This document shows, piece after piece, positions 24,521 to 34,143 of a stretch of DNA of 64,000 bases (positions within the stretch are counted from its first letter, which is position 1; the number at the start of each line of letters is the position of its first letter). Position numbers and translations under genes: made by a program. The notes under the pieces are model-generated. The model saw only the letters and a list, made by a program, of their open reading frames with translations, did not search any database and was not told the DNA's origin. The DNA is from Psychrobacillus soli (GTDB lineage: Bacteria; Bacillota; Bacilli; Bacillales_A; Planococcaceae), in contig NZ_VDGG01000002.1 of NCBI RefSeq assembly GCF_006861775.1, forward strand, positions 99,693 through 163,692, read 5' to 3'.

Positions 24521-25159
24521 GTGATTCCAATCGAACTCAACAAACGGCAAAACGAAATTTTGGACATTGTAAAAGGAAATGGCCCTATAACTGGTGAACA
24601 AATTGCAGAACGACTAAAGTTAACTAGATCTACCCTGCGACCAGATCTTGCTATTTTAACAATGGCTGGCTTTTTAGACGCCAGACCGCGCGTTGGTTAT
24701 TTTTATTCTGGCAAAAAAACAAGCCAAGCAATTTCAGATAATATCGCCCAGATGATCGTAAAAGACTTTCAATCCATTCCCGTTGTTGTTGAAGAAAGCA
24801 TGACAGTATATGATGCGATTTGTCATATGTTTTTAGAAGACGTAGGATCTTTATTTGTAGTGGATAAACAATCTTTATTATCTGGTGTGCTTTCGAGAAA
24901 AGATTTTTTACGTACAAGTATTGGAAATCAGGATTTAAATAAACTCCCAGTACATATGATTATGACGAGGATGCCAAATATTACGTATTGTACGAAAGAA
25001 GATACAATTATTGAAGTGGCAAATAAACTAATGAGTCGTCAAATTGACTCATTACCAGTTGTGAAAAAAAGAAAAGATGGTTTAGAGGTAGTTGGAAGAA
25101 TTACGAAAACAAATATTACACGTGCTTTCTTGTCTTTAGCCGATGACCATGACTTATAA
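24521..25159 (+). CDS. ccpN: Transcriptional repressor CcpN
   Basis: A 212-aa regulator with an N-terminal winged helix (GPITGEQIAERLKLTRSTLR, about residues 20-40) and two CBS domains (about 80-205), which bind ATP/ADP. CcpN represses gluconeogenic genes (gapB, pckA) during glycolytic growth. The GTG start gives an N-terminus aligned to CcpN (xxIELNKRQ); the GAGGCG ribosome site is unusually close. It is immediately followed by ppsR, the standard Bacillales pairing, and diverges from the glyS T-box promoter. Confidence 0.93.
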   Translation: MIPIELNKRQNEILDIVKGNGPITGEQIAERLKLTRSTLRPDLAILTMAGFLDARPRVGYFYSGKKTSQAISDNIAQMIVKDFQSIPVVVEESMTVYDAICHMFLEDVGSLFVVDKQSLLSGVLSRKDFLRTSIGNQDLNKLPVHMIMTRMPNITYCTKEDTIIEVANKLMSRQIDSLPVVKKRKDGLEVVGRITKTNITRAFLSLADDHDL

Positions 25160-25170
25160 GGAGTGACACA

Positions 25171-25980
25171 ATGAAAATGTTAAACCTGTTTATTGTCTCA
25201 GATTCAATCGGTGAAACGGGAGAACTAGTGGCAAAAGCGGCGGTAAGTCAGTTTAGACCTGGTCTACAACATACGAAGTTAAAGAGATTTACCCATATAG
25301 ATTCGTTGGATCATATTAAAGAGATAACGGAACTTGCAAAAGAACAAAATGCAATTATTTTATATACGCTCGTGCAAACGAATATGCGAGATGCATTATT
25401 GGAATATTGTAAAGCGTACGAACTAGATTCAGTAGACTTAATTGGTCCCGTTATTAATTTACTAGAGAGTAATTTAGACGAAAAGCCATTTGAAGAACCT
25501 GGATTAGTTCGTAAGTTAGATGAAGATTATTTTAAGAAGATTGAAGCAATTGAATTTGCGGTAAAATATGATGATGGAAGAGATCCTAGAGGTCTATTAC
25601 AAGCAGACATCGTATTAATAGGCGTTTCCAGAACTTCTAAAACGCCATTGTCTCAATACTTAGCACATAAAAGATATAAAGTGGCAAACGTGCCATTAGT
25701 ACCGGAAGTAGAACCACCGGAAGAACTTTTCCTAGTAGATCCTGCAAAATGTTTTGGCTTAGTAATCACACCAGAAAAACTAAATTCTATCCGCAAAGAA
25801 AGATTGATAGCAATTGGTTTAAATGATGACGCTAGTTATGCTAGAATAGAGAGGATAAACGAAGAGATTACCCATTTTGAAAAAGTGGTAAAAAAAATCG
25901 GATGTACTGTGATCGATGTAACCAATCGGGCAGTAGAAGAAACGGCCAATTTAGTTATAAATCACATTCAACAAAAATAA
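25171..25980 (+). CDS. ppsR: Pyruvate,phosphate dikinase/PEP synthase regulatory protein (YqfL)
   Basis: A 269-aa DUF299 bifunctional kinase/pyrophosphorylase. N-terminal FIVSDSIGETGE is characteristic, the P-loop is GVSRTSKTPLS near residue 150, and the C-terminus contains DVTNRAVEETANLV. The family turns PPDK or PEP synthase off by ADP-dependent phosphorylation and on by Pi-dependent dephosphorylation. AAGGAG 7 nt before ATG, 11 nt after ccpN, so one operon. Ends in a terminator. Confidence 0.94.
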   Translation: MKMLNLFIVSDSIGETGELVAKAAVSQFRPGLQHTKLKRFTHIDSLDHIKEITELAKEQNAIILYTLVQTNMRDALLEYCKAYELDSVDLIGPVINLLESNLDEKPFEEPGLVRKLDEDYFKKIEAIEFAVKYDDGRDPRGLLQADIVLIGVSRTSKTPLSQYLAHKRYKVANVPLVPEVEPPEELFLVDPAKCFGLVITPEKLNSIRKERLIAIGLNDDASYARIERINEEITHFEKVVKKIGCTVIDVTNRAVEETANLVINHIQQK

Positions 25981-25995
25981 TTTCAAAAAAAAATG

Positions 25996-26028
25996 AACCG
26001 ATTCACATTTGTGAAAAGGTTTTTTTAT
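25996..26028 (+). terminator. Terminator after ppsR
   Basis: AACC-2 nt-TTCAC-4 nt-GTGAA-2 nt-GGTT hairpin followed by seven T. Confidence 0.75.
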
Positions 26029-26203
26029 CTTGCGAATAGAATAAAGTATAGATTAATAATATAAAATGTTTTATAATAGTTATTTGTGGAAAAAAGAATT
26101 ATAACTATATGAAACTTTTTTTATGAATTATTTTGTCGATTCTTGCAGGATTTTTCTTGTTTATCTCGAATTAATAACAGTAGCAAGTAAAGATGGTGAA
26201 ATA

Positions 26204-28033
26204 ATGACAAATCGTATAGAAGAAGAAGTTATCGAACAAGTTAGGAATAACACAGATATTGTCGATGTTGTTAGCGAATATGTTCAACTTACGAAACGAG
26301 GTAGAAATTATTTTGGTTTATGCCCATTTCATGGAGAACAAACACCATCTTTTTCAGTAACGCAAGAGAAACAGATTTTTCATTGTTTCGGGTGTGGTGC
26401 TGGTGGAAATGTAATTACATTTTTAATGGATATCGAAAATCTTTCTTTCCAAGATGCAGTAAGTAAACTTGGAAGCCGAATTGGAATTTCGATTGAAGAA
26501 AGTTCCTCCGATCATTCAGAAGTTAAAGCACCTGTCTCAAAAGAAGTATCCATTATGAAAAAAGCGCATGAATTTGCGAGCGATTATTTTCATCATTTAT
26601 TACTTCATACGGAGGAAGGAGAAAATGCATTACATTACTTAGAGGAAAGAGGGTTTTCTACTGAAATTATCGAAAAGTACAAAATCGGCTGGTCATTACC
26701 TAATTGGGACGCTTTAACAACATTATTAGCACGAAAAGGTATGGATTTGCAAGAAATAGAGAAAACTGGGCTTATTATCCGAAAAGAAAATGAATTAAAG
26801 TATTTCGACCGTTTTAGGGGAAGAATTATGTTCCCTGTTTTGGATGAAACAGGACATGTCATTGCTTTCTCAGGAAGAATACTTGAAAAAAGTGAAAATG
26901 AAGCAAAATATTTAAATAGCCCTGAATCACCTATATTCCAGAAAAGCCAAGTACTTTATAATTTAGATAAAGCTCGCCTAGAAATTCGTAAACAACGAAA
27001 CGTGGTTGTCTTTGAAGGTTTTCTGGATGTGATTGCAGCATCTACTGCAGGAATTTCCAATGGCATTGCAACTATGGGGACGGCTTTGACGTCTCAACAT
27101 ATTACAAAACTGAATAGATTGACTTCAAACGTCACATTATGTTATGACGGGGATAAAGCTGGTATGGAAGCAGCTAAAAGAGCAGCAATTGCATTGCAAG
27201 CTCAAAACATTCAAACAGAAATAGCAATTATACCGGATGCAATGGATCCAGATGATTATATTAAGAACTACGGGGAAGAAGCTTTTCGAACGAAAATTAT
27301 GGAAAAGCCTCATTCTTATTTATCCTTTATGATGATTGTCTCGAAGCGTGATAAGAATTTTAATAATGAAAATGATACTTTACAGTATATTCAAGAAATA
27401 TTGGAAATACTGAGTGAGAGAAATTCTTCTGTAGAGCGCGATTTGTACATTCGACAACTTTCACAAGAAACAAACGTTTCGGAAGATGCAATCTATCAAC
27501 ATTTACGAAAACTTCAAGGAAAAAAAGCTAAACAAGTTAAAAGTGAACCATCTATTCCTCAACCAACTAATCAGGAAATGACTAAAAAGAAGAGGACTAT
27601 TTCGGCAGATGAAAGAGCAGAACGAATGTTACTTTCTCATATGTTGCACAATGCACAAATAATTGATATTGCACGAAATAATGCTGGAGATCCATGTTTT
27701 ATAAGAGATGCATACGAAGCAGTTTATGTGCGCTTAACTGGATTTTATGAACAGTATCCAGATGGAGATTATCAGCGATTTTTAGAAGTACTTAATGATG
27801 CACAACTTAGAAATATAGTTATGGAAGCTGCGCTCTCAGAACGTGATCCAGAGCATGAAACAGAGGAAGTCATGGACTGCTTGCGCCATATTCGAAAATA
27901 CCGGATAGAGCAACAAATTGAGCGGAAATTACATGAAGCAAAAGAGGCTGAAAAAATGGCGGATATGACAAAAGCTTTGCAACTTGCTCAAGAAGCTATT
28001 CAGTTAAAAAAGTCGTTAGCAACTTTTGAATAA
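26204..28033 (+). CDS. dnaG: DNA primase
   Basis: A 609-aa primase. CHC2 zinc finger (CPFHGE ... [10 protein letters not shown]) is at about residues 40-65; the RNA polymerase core spans about 130-320, including the TOPRIM part [11 protein letters not shown] and [13 protein letters not shown]; the C-terminal third binds DnaB helicase. It makes RNA primers at the replication fork. The frame is open 27 codons upstream; [13 protein letters not shown] matches the family start, though only a weak GGTGA lies before it. A yqxD gene, often upstream in bacilli, is absent. Precedes sigA by 28 nt. Confidence 0.97.
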   Translation: MTNRIEEEVIEQVRNNTDIVDVVSEYVQLTKRGRNYFGLCPFHGEQTPSFSVTQEKQIFHCFGCGAGGNVITFLMDIENLSFQDAVSKLGSRIGISIEESSSDHSEVKAPVSKEVSIMKKAHEFASDYFHHLLLHTEEGENALHYLEERGFSTEIIEKYKIGWSLPNWDALTTLLARKGMDLQEIEKTGLIIRKENELKYFDRFRGRIMFPVLDETGHVIAFSGRILEKSENEAKYLNSPESPIFQKSQVLYNLDKARLEIRKQRNVVVFEGFLDVIAASTAGISNGIATMGTALTSQHITKLNRLTSNVTLCYDGDKAGMEAAKRAAIALQAQNIQTEIAIIPDAMDPDDYIKNYGEEAFRTKIMEKPHSYLSFMMIVSKRDKNFNNENDTLQYIQEILEILSERNSSVERDLYIRQLSQETNVSEDAIYQHLRKLQGKKAKQVKSEPSIPQPTNQEMTKKKRTISADERAERMLLSHMLHNAQIIDIARNNAGDPCFIRDAYEAVYVRLTGFYEQYPDGDYQRFLEVLNDAQLRNIVMEAALSERDPEHETEEVMDCLRHIRKYRIEQQIERKLHEAKEAEKMADMTKALQLAQEAIQLKKSLATFE

Positions 28034-28061
28034 ACATCCGGTAGCAAAAGGAGGATTTCTT

Positions 28062-29186
28062 ATGGCGGACAAGTCTGAACGTACAAAAGAAACGGATATT
28101 GAATTATCATTAGAAGAAGCAAAAAAACAATTAATCGAATTAGGTAAAAAAAATGGTGAGTTAACGTATCATGATATTGCGGAAAAACTAGCTCATTTTG
28201 AATTGGAATCGGATCAGATAGAAGAATTTATCGATCATTTAGAAGGTAAAGAAATTGAACTTAGCCGAAAAGATGGCGATGAAGAAGATTTAGATCGTTT
28301 GATGAAAGGGAAAGAAGAAACTTTCGACTTAAATGATTTAAGTGTGCCACCTGGCGTAAAAATTAATGATCCGGTTCGTATGTATTTAAAAGAAATCGGA
28401 CGTGTGGATCTACTTAAAGCATCTGAAGAAATTGCACTTGCGGAAAGAATCGAACAAGGGGATGAAGAAGCTAGAAAACGTCTAGCAGAAGCAAACCTTC
28501 GTCTAGTAGTAAGTATTGCAAAGCGTTATGTAGGTCGTGGAATGCTGTTCTTAGATTTAATCCAAGAAGGAAATATGGGACTTATTAAAGCAGTAGAAAA
28601 GTTTGATCACCGTAAAGGGTTCAAATTTAGTACGTATGCTACTTGGTGGATTCGACAAGCGATTACTCGTGCCATTGCAGACCAAGCTCGTACTATCCGT
28701 ATTCCAGTGCATATGGTTGAAACGATCAATAAATTAATTCGTGTACAAAGACAATTACTGCAAGACTTAGGTCGCGAGCCTTCTCCAGAAGAAATTGGAG
28801 AAGAAATGGACTTACCTCCAGAAAAAGTACGCGAAATTCTAAAAATTGCACAAGAGCCAGTTTCTTTAGAAACGCCTATTGGAGAAGAAGACGATTCGCA
28901 CTTAGGCGATTTTATCGAAGATGCGGATGCTCAATCCCCTTCAGATCATGCTGCGTATGAACTATTAAAAGAACAATTAGAAGATGTGTTAGATACATTA
29001 ACAGATCGTGAAGAAAATGTACTACGCCTTCGATTCGGCTTAGATGATGGTCGTACGAGAACGCTTGAGGAAGTAGGCAAAGTATTTGGTGTAACACGAG
29101 AACGTATTCGTCAAATCGAAGCGAAAGCACTGCGTAAACTTCGTCATCCTTCTCGCAGTAAACGTCTAAAAGATTTCTTAGAATAA
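28062..29186 (+). CDS. sigA: RNA polymerase primary sigma factor SigA
   Basis: A 374-aa housekeeping sigma factor. Region 1.1 is short and acidic. Region 1.2 is [16 protein letters not shown]. Region 2 contains [20 protein letters not shown] and [20 protein letters not shown] (-10 recognition and melting), and region 4 has [15 protein letters not shown] (-35 recognition). AAAGGAGG 7 nt before the ATG rules out the in-frame start 12 codons earlier. Co-transcribed with dnaG. Confidence 0.98.
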   Translation: MADKSERTKETDIELSLEEAKKQLIELGKKNGELTYHDIAEKLAHFELESDQIEEFIDHLEGKEIELSRKDGDEEDLDRLMKGKEETFDLNDLSVPPGVKINDPVRMYLKEIGRVDLLKASEEIALAERIEQGDEEARKRLAEANLRLVVSIAKRYVGRGMLFLDLIQEGNMGLIKAVEKFDHRKGFKFSTYATWWIRQAITRAIADQARTIRIPVHMVETINKLIRVQRQLLQDLGREPSPEEIGEEMDLPPEKVREILKIAQEPVSLETPIGEEDDSHLGDFIEDADAQSPSDHAAYELLKEQLEDVLDTLTDREENVLRLRFGLDDGRTRTLEEVGKVFGVTRERIRQIEAKALRKLRHPSRSKRLKDFLE

Positions 29187-29196
29187 TTTTCAGAAG

Positions 29197-29222
29197 AGAC
29201 ATCCTTGTAGGGTGTCTTTTTC
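29197..29222 (+). terminator. Terminator after sigA
   Basis: AGACATCC-5 nt-GGGTGTCT stem followed by TTTTTCT. Confidence 0.75.
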
Positions 29223-29267
29223 TGTTTTATACTTATGGTTAACTGTCAGATGAAATGAGGACGAGCA

Positions 29268-29831
29268 ATGTCAGTGCAGCGTAAGCAAATTATTATTAAC
29301 GAAATTGCGTTTTGGAAGAAAAACAAACTTCTTCCAGAACATTATTGTGACTTTCTAACCGCGCTTTACGCACAGGGAGAAGAGGTAGGGGATGAGAGGA
29401 AAGAGAATTATTCCCAAGCAATATTGGCGAAAGAAAAAAAGAACAATACTTTTTTTTACGTGATACTCGGATTTATTACAGTCCTATTAATAGCATCACT
29501 AGTACTAATAACAACTGCCGCATTTATTCCCATTATTGTTACCGGAATGGCGATATTCGCATTTTTATACATAGCTATTAAACTGGCAAAAACAAAATCG
29601 GTGATGACACCCTTATTATTTGTTTTTTCAGCCCTATTACTTTTAGGAATATCATTTAAAGTATGGGACGTTTATTTTATTGATTATCCTTTCGTTTTAA
29701 TTGGATTAATGATCGGGAATTGCTTACTATGGTTGTTTTCAGGATTGCTTTTGAAACTTGTATATTTTAGTGTTTCAGGCATTGTTGGATTAGTACTTAT
29801 TTTAGTTTACTTATTTAAATTTTATTTATAA
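29268..29831 (+). CDS. Uncharacterised polytopic membrane protein
   Basis: A 187-aa protein with a soluble, helical N-terminal 55 residues (RKQIIINEIAFWKKNKLLPE, then HYCDFLTALYAQGEE), resembling the N-terminal element of DUF2157-like membrane proteins, then about six tightly packed hydrophobic helices. No catalytic motif is evident. The start is ATG with GAGGA 7 nt upstream. It sits alone between the sigA and downstream terminators; no function is offered. Confidence 0.7.
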   Translation: MSVQRKQIIINEIAFWKKNKLLPEHYCDFLTALYAQGEEVGDERKENYSQAILAKEKKNNTFFYVILGFITVLLIASLVLITTAAFIPIIVTGMAIFAFLYIAIKLAKTKSVMTPLLFVFSALLLLGISFKVWDVYFIDYPFVLIGLMIGNCLLWLFSGLLLKLVYFSVSGIVGLVLILVYLFKFYL

Positions 29832-29838
29832 TTGTTCA

Positions 29839-29870
29839 AACGTCAACAGACTCGAATGTTGGCGTTTTTT
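29839..29870 (+). terminator. Terminator after the membrane-protein gene
   Basis: AACGTCAACA-8 nt-TGTTGGCGTT stem (one G-T pair) and six T. Confidence 0.8.
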
Positions 29871-29871
29871 A

Positions 29872-30163
29872 TTATTTATCTTGACTCTAATCTATTAATT
29901 TTTTGTGTTAAATAATACTGTTGATTTCCAATCACTCATAAAAGAAAGGACATCTAAAAGAGAATAAGATTTATACATTTTAAGTGTGTATTGTCACTTG
30001 TACTGTGAGTGATAGGGAATGTTTTACATAAGGCAAGGTAGAGGGATAGACCTGTTAACTAGTAAGAATCTTGAAGAAGAGCATTTCTGCTAATTTTCTT
30101 CTGCTGGTAAAAGAGTATACGACAAAGAATAGTTAGCATCTCTTGCATAGAGGAGCTACTTGG
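29872..30163. other. Long intergenic region without a recognised gene
   Basis: About 290 nt with no credible ORF or RBS. It shows small hairpins (e.g. GGTAGAGGGATAGACC near 30037) and leads into the hairpin at 30164. It could hold a small RNA, but I found no family signature and no clear promoter. Confidence 0.35.
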
Positions 30164-30189
30164 GCACCCGAAATTGCATCTTCGGGTGC
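30164..30189. repeat. Family D hairpin, copy 1
   Basis: GCACCCGAA-8 nt-TTCGGGTGC. Its 20-nt core is identical, in inverted orientation, to the core of 60409-60434. Confidence 0.7.
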
Positions 30190-30255
30190 TTCCTTTATAA
30201 GTTGGAAAGTGTTTTTTCACTAATTATCCTAAAAGATCTTAACCTTAATCGTACT

Positions 30256-30396
30256 GTTTGAGGAGGGCTACGGACAGACAAGCGCAATAAGATTACCGAG
30301 AAAAGAGTGGCTGGTCGTGACGTCAATCACGACCAGCCACTAAAAAAACAAACGGTAATAATATAGCTAAAAGTCTGTCCAAAGCCCCACGGAAAC
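30256..30396. repeat. Family C structured repeat, copy 1
   Basis: Folds as nested arms: GTTT/AAAC, GGGC/GCCC, GGACAGAC/GTCTGTCC, ATTACCG/CGGTAAT, then a perfect 15-bp terminal hairpin AGTGGCTGGTCGTGA-6 nt-complement. The 5' arm from CTACGGAC to ATTACCGA is shared with the copies at 60148 and 60655 while the terminal stem is not. Confidence 0.72.
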
Positions 30397-30558
30397 GATA
30401 GAAATAAGTTTTGACCCTAAATGGCGCTTTCGCTTTTCTTAATACGGTTGAGAACTTTTCAACATAGCCTACTTTTTTTATATAAATCTCCAAAATATTT
30501 TTATTTTCAGTATAATGAAATAGTAAGCGTTTTTATATTTACAAAGGGGATGGAAGAA

Positions 30559-31698
30559 ATGAACTTTGATTTGACACAAGAACAAGCAATGATCCGTAAA
30601 ACAATTCATGAATTTGCGGATGAAGTAGTTGCACCAGGTGCGATTGAGCGGGACAAAACGAAAGAGTTTCCAAAAGAAATCTTTAAACAGCTAGCCGACA
30701 TGGGGATGATGGGTTTGCCGTTTGAAGAAGAGTATGGCGGAGCAGGAGCAGATACAGTAAGTTTCGCTATTGTGACAGAGGAACTGAGTCGCGCATGTGC
30801 TTCAACCGGAATTACTTACTCTGCACATATTTCACTTGGAGGAGCTCCTCTAAACTTGTTTGGAACGGAAGAACAAAAACAAAAGTATTTAGCACCAATT
30901 TGTACAGGAGAATCATTCGGAGCATTTGGGTTAACAGAACCGAATGCTGGATCGGATGCAGGCGGCACGCAAACGTCTGCAAAAGAAGATGGCAGCGACT
31001 TTGTTATTAATGGTAATAAGTCATTTATTACAAATGCTAGCTATGCCAAACATCTAGCTTTAACGGCAATAACGGATGTTAAGGATGGTAAAAAAGAAAT
31101 ATCAGCGATTATCGTACCAACAGATGCGGAAGGGTTTACGGTCATCGACAATTACGAAAAAATGGGGTTAAATGCCTCTAATACAACGGAATTAGTACTT
31201 GAAAATGTTCGAGTACCGCAAGAAAACTTGCTTGGGAAACGTGGCAATGGATTTAGACAATTTTTAGTGACGCTTGATGGCGGGCGAATTGGTATAGGAG
31301 CGATGGCAGTTGGAATTGCACAGGGTGCATTTGATCGTGCATTACGTTATTCAAAAGAACGTAAACAATTTGGAAAAACCCTTTCTGAATTCCAAGTAAC
31401 GCAATTTAAGTTAGCAGATATGGCGATGAAAATCGAATTAGCTCGAACAATGGTATATAAAGCGGCATGGCTGAAAGACCAAGGACGGGCATTTGGAAAA
31501 GAAGCTGCTATGTGCAAACTGTATGCGTCTGAAATTGCGATGGAAGTGGCAGATCAAGCGATTCAAATTCATGGTGGATATGGCTACATGAAAGAATATG
31601 AAGTAGAACGATTCATGAGAGATGCAAAATTGCTTGAAATTGGAGAAGGAACATCTGAAGTGCAGCGCATGGTAATCGCAAGACATATTGGTTGCTAA
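30559..31698 (+). CDS. Acyl-CoA dehydrogenase, short/branched-chain type
   Basis: A 379-aa FAD flavoenzyme catalysing alpha,beta-desaturation of acyl-CoA. FAD/substrate signatures GAFGLTEPNAGSDAGG and IHGGYGYMKEYEVERFMRD are present, and the catalytic Glu is in IGEGTSEVQR near the C-terminus, as in butyryl- and isobutyryl-CoA dehydrogenases. AAGGGG 9 nt before this ATG; the earlier in-frame starts have no ribosome site. Electrons go to ETF. Stands alone between the family C repeat and cccA. Confidence 0.94.
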   Translation: MNFDLTQEQAMIRKTIHEFADEVVAPGAIERDKTKEFPKEIFKQLADMGMMGLPFEEEYGGAGADTVSFAIVTEELSRACASTGITYSAHISLGGAPLNLFGTEEQKQKYLAPICTGESFGAFGLTEPNAGSDAGGTQTSAKEDGSDFVINGNKSFITNASYAKHLALTAITDVKDGKKEISAIIVPTDAEGFTVIDNYEKMGLNASNTTELVLENVRVPQENLLGKRGNGFRQFLVTLDGGRIGIGAMAVGIAQGAFDRALRYSKERKQFGKTLSEFQVTQFKLADMAMKIELARTMVYKAAWLKDQGRAFGKEAAMCKLYASEIAMEVADQAIQIHGGYGYMKEYEVERFMRDAKLLEIGEGTSEVQRMVIARHIGC

Positions 31699-31834
31699 GT
31701 CGAAATTATGTCTAAAATGTCACAAAGAAATAAAACTTCCTCTTTAAGACTTTTCGTTTTCGGTAGAATGCAGTACAATATTAGTGTTGACTAATTCTAT
31801 TTAGAAAAGTATGTATCAAGAGGGAGGGTAAATT

Positions 31835-32200
31835 ATGAATAAGAATCCAATTATTCCATTTATACTAATTATGGCATTTGGAATTGGTTTAATTTTCTTC
31901 TTATCAATGGAAGGCGTAAGCAACAAAGAAGAGATGGCTCAAAACGAAGAAGCTACTGAAGGCGGTGAAACCGCATCGGCTGGCGAGTTCGATCCGGAAG
32001 CACTTGCACAAGGTAAATGTATCGGATGTCATGGTAATAGCTATGAAGGACAAGGTGCTTTCCCGTCACTAGTAGGAACGCCTCTTTCAGAAGATGAAAT
32101 CAAAGACGTGTTAGCGAATGGTAAAGGTGCAATGCCAGGTGGCTTAGTACCAGCTGAAAACATTGATGCTATGGCTGCGTGGGTTAAATCTTTAGAATAG
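31835..32200 (+). CDS. cccA: Cytochrome c550 (membrane-anchored)
   Basis: A 121-aa protein with an uncleaved N-terminal membrane anchor (about residues 6-24), a Glu/Ala/Gly-rich linker, and a small cytochrome c domain with the haem motif CIGCH near residue 62 and the axial Met in GAMPGGL near 100. It carries electrons to the terminal oxidases on the outer membrane face. Follows sigA region genes as in B. subtilis. GGAGGG 9 nt before ATG; own terminator. Confidence 0.95.
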   Translation: MNKNPIIPFILIMAFGIGLIFFLSMEGVSNKEEMAQNEEATEGGETASAGEFDPEALAQGKCIGCHGNSYEGQGAFPSLVGTPLSEDEIKDVLANGKGAMPGGLVPAENIDAMAAWVKSLE

Positions 32201-32210
32201 TATCATTTTC

Positions 32211-32251
32211 AAAAAGACCTTCGATTCTGTAAAAGAATCGAGGTCTTTTTT
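32211..32251 (+). terminator. Terminator after cccA
   Basis: AAAGACCTTCGATTC-7 nt-GAATCGAGGTCTTT, one bulge, then T-run. Confidence 0.85.
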
Positions 32252-32290
32252 ACTTTTTGTTATAATGAAATCTGGAAGAGGTGTTTACTA

Positions 32291-32983
32291 ATGAATGCAA
32301 AAAATTTATCGGAAAGATTGAAAACGGTCGCTTCCTTTGTTGAAAAAAATACGATTTTGGCGGATATTGGAAGTGATCATGCTTATTTGCCTTGTTATTT
32401 AGTACATACAGGTATTATTACACAAGGAATTGCAGGAGAAGTGGTAAAAGGTCCTTTTGAGTCGGCGCAAAAGCAAGTGAGAAGTGAAGGGCTAGAAAAA
32501 CAAATAGATGTACGTTTTGGAAATGGACTAGAAGTTATTCAGCCAACTGACAAAGTGCAAACCATAACCATTGCAGGTATGGGAGGTCCACTTATTGCTT
32601 CCATATTAGAAGCTGGGAAAGAAAAGCTTAAAACAGTAGAAAATTTAATATTACAACCGAATGTGCATGCCAAAGCTATCCGGGACTGGGCGCAAAAAGA
32701 AAATTGGAAAATCGTGAACGAAACAATACTGGAAGAGCATGACAAAATTTACGAAATTATTGTACTTCAAAAAGGTCAAATGCAACTAACTGAACAAGAA
32801 CTACTTGTTGGCCCATTTTTGACAAAAGAAAAATCAGCTATATTCCATAAAAAATGGTCAAATGAACTAAGCGAATGGCTACGAATCATGGACCAACTAA
32901 GTAAAACATCTGAGTCCCCTGAAGTACAACAGAAGAAAGAAGAGCTTGAAAGAAAAATTGCTTTAGTGAAGGAGTCGTTATAA
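32291..32983 (+). CDS. trmK: tRNA (adenine(22)-N1)-methyltransferase
   Basis: A 230-aa SAM-dependent methyltransferase (YqfN). Motif I is LADIGSDHAYLP near residue 25, with ITIAGMGGPLI as the NPPY-like/DUF633 signature near 93, then a C-terminal coiled coil. It makes m1A22 in tRNA. The next gene starts 2 nt later; the pair trmK-yqfO is conserved in Firmicutes. Confidence 0.93.
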   Translation: MNAKNLSERLKTVASFVEKNTILADIGSDHAYLPCYLVHTGIITQGIAGEVVKGPFESAQKQVRSEGLEKQIDVRFGNGLEVIQPTDKVQTITIAGMGGPLIASILEAGKEKLKTVENLILQPNVHAKAIRDWAQKENWKIVNETILEEHDKIYEIIVLQKGQMQLTEQELLVGPFLTKEKSAIFHKKWSNELSEWLRIMDQLSKTSESPEVQQKKEELERKIALVKESL

Positions 32984-32985
32984 AA

Positions 32986-34104
32986 ATGAAGGAAACAAAT
33001 GGTCAACAGATCATCTCTCTTTTTGAACAATGGGCACCAAAATCTCTAGCTGTCGTAGGTGATTCGATTGGACTCCAGGTAGGCACTTTGAATAAGACGA
33101 TTTCTAAAGTACTTGTCACACTTGATGTAAACCCAAAAGTTGTACAAGAAGCGATAGAGCAGGGCTGTCAGTTAATCATTGCGCATCATCCCCCTATATT
33201 TCGCGGAATGAAAAATATGCGGACAGATTTGCCACAAGGAAAACTGATCGAACAATTAATCAAACATGATATTGCGGTATATGCAGCTCATACAAATCTC
33301 GATATAGCGACTGGCGGAGTAAATGATTTACTTGCAACTGCATTGCAACTAGAAAATGTGAAAATATTAGAGCAAACAACTGCTGAAAAGTTAATGAAAT
33401 TAGCAGTATTCACGCCAAAAGAATCGACCGAACAAGTAAGAATGGCACTAGGGGATGCAGGAGCCGGTCAAATTGGTGATTATGCTAATTGTAGCTTCAC
33501 TTCACAAGGAGAAGGACGATTTAAACCGTCTGAAAGTGCTGATCCTTATATTGGTAAAGCAAATGAGCTTGCTATTGTAGAAGAAGATAAAATTGAAGTA
33601 GTATTTCCAGTTTCGATAAAAAATCGTGTTTTAAAAGCTCTGCTTACGACACATCCGTATGAAGAGCCAGCGTATGATTTATACTTTCTGGACATTGAAG
33701 TGAACGAAAAAGGGCTTGGAAGAGTAGGAACACTGCCAAATCCGATTGTGCTTTCTGAATATGCACAAACAGTGAAACACCAATTACATGTTCCATTTGT
33801 TCGTGTAGTAGGAGAGTTGGATAAATCTGTCCAAAAGGTTGCAGTACTAGGTGGAGACGGAAATAAATACATTCAAACAGCAAAAAGAGCAGGTGCGGAT
33901 GTATTGATAACAGGAGATATGTACTTCCATGTGGCGCAAGATGCCGAAGCAATTGGTCTGGCAATAATTGATCCTGGTCATCATATTGAGCAGATTATGA
34001 AGACAGGTGTAGCAAACTATATGAACACAGCATGTCATGATAAAAAACTTGCTTGTACATTTATCCCATCCAAACTGTCAACAGAACCATTTCAACTAAT
34101 ATAA
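32986..34104 (+). CDS. yqfO: Nif3-like dinuclear metal-centre protein (YqfO)
   Basis: A 372-aa member of the Nif3/DUF34 family, here with the long form carrying an inserted PII-like domain (about residues 130-235, ending LTTHPYEEPAYDLY). Metal ligands are visible in IIAHHPPIF and AHTNLDIA near the start and in ITGDMYFHVAQDAE and DPGHHIEQ near the end. It was once annotated GTP cyclohydrolase 1 type 2, but the role is unsettled. Directly after trmK, probably co-translated. Confidence 0.92.
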   Translation: MKETNGQQIISLFEQWAPKSLAVVGDSIGLQVGTLNKTISKVLVTLDVNPKVVQEAIEQGCQLIIAHHPPIFRGMKNMRTDLPQGKLIEQLIKHDIAVYAAHTNLDIATGGVNDLLATALQLENVKILEQTTAEKLMKLAVFTPKESTEQVRMALGDAGAGQIGDYANCSFTSQGEGRFKPSESADPYIGKANELAIVEEDKIEVVFPVSIKNRVLKALLTTHPYEEPAYDLYFLDIEVNEKGLGRVGTLPNPIVLSEYAQTVKHQLHVPFVRVVGELDKSVQKVAVLGGDGNKYIQTAKRAGADVLITGDMYFHVAQDAEAIGLAIIDPGHHIEQIMKTGVANYMNTACHDKKLACTFIPSKLSTEPFQLI

Positions 34105-34141
34105 AAAGAAGCTGCTTCTGGCAAGGGAAGCAGCTTCTTTT
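34103..34141. terminator. Bidirectional terminator between yqfO and ispH
   Basis: AAAAGAAGCTGCTTC-8 nt-GAAGCAGCTTCTTTT, a 15-bp stem. Confidence 0.9.
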
Positions 34142-34143
34142 AC

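Noticed and set aside
26123-26203. N-terminal extension of DnaG
   Set aside because: Primase N-termini begin at the MTNRI-like start just before the zinc finger; the extension has no RBS.
29872-30190. 6S RNA downstream of sigA
   Set aside because: No long rod-like self-complementary fold with a central bubble and no sound promoter could be found by eye.
30421-30558. N-terminal extension of the acyl-CoA dehydrogenase
   Set aside because: The extra 46 residues lack an RBS and are unlike the family; AAGGGG fits the internal ATG.
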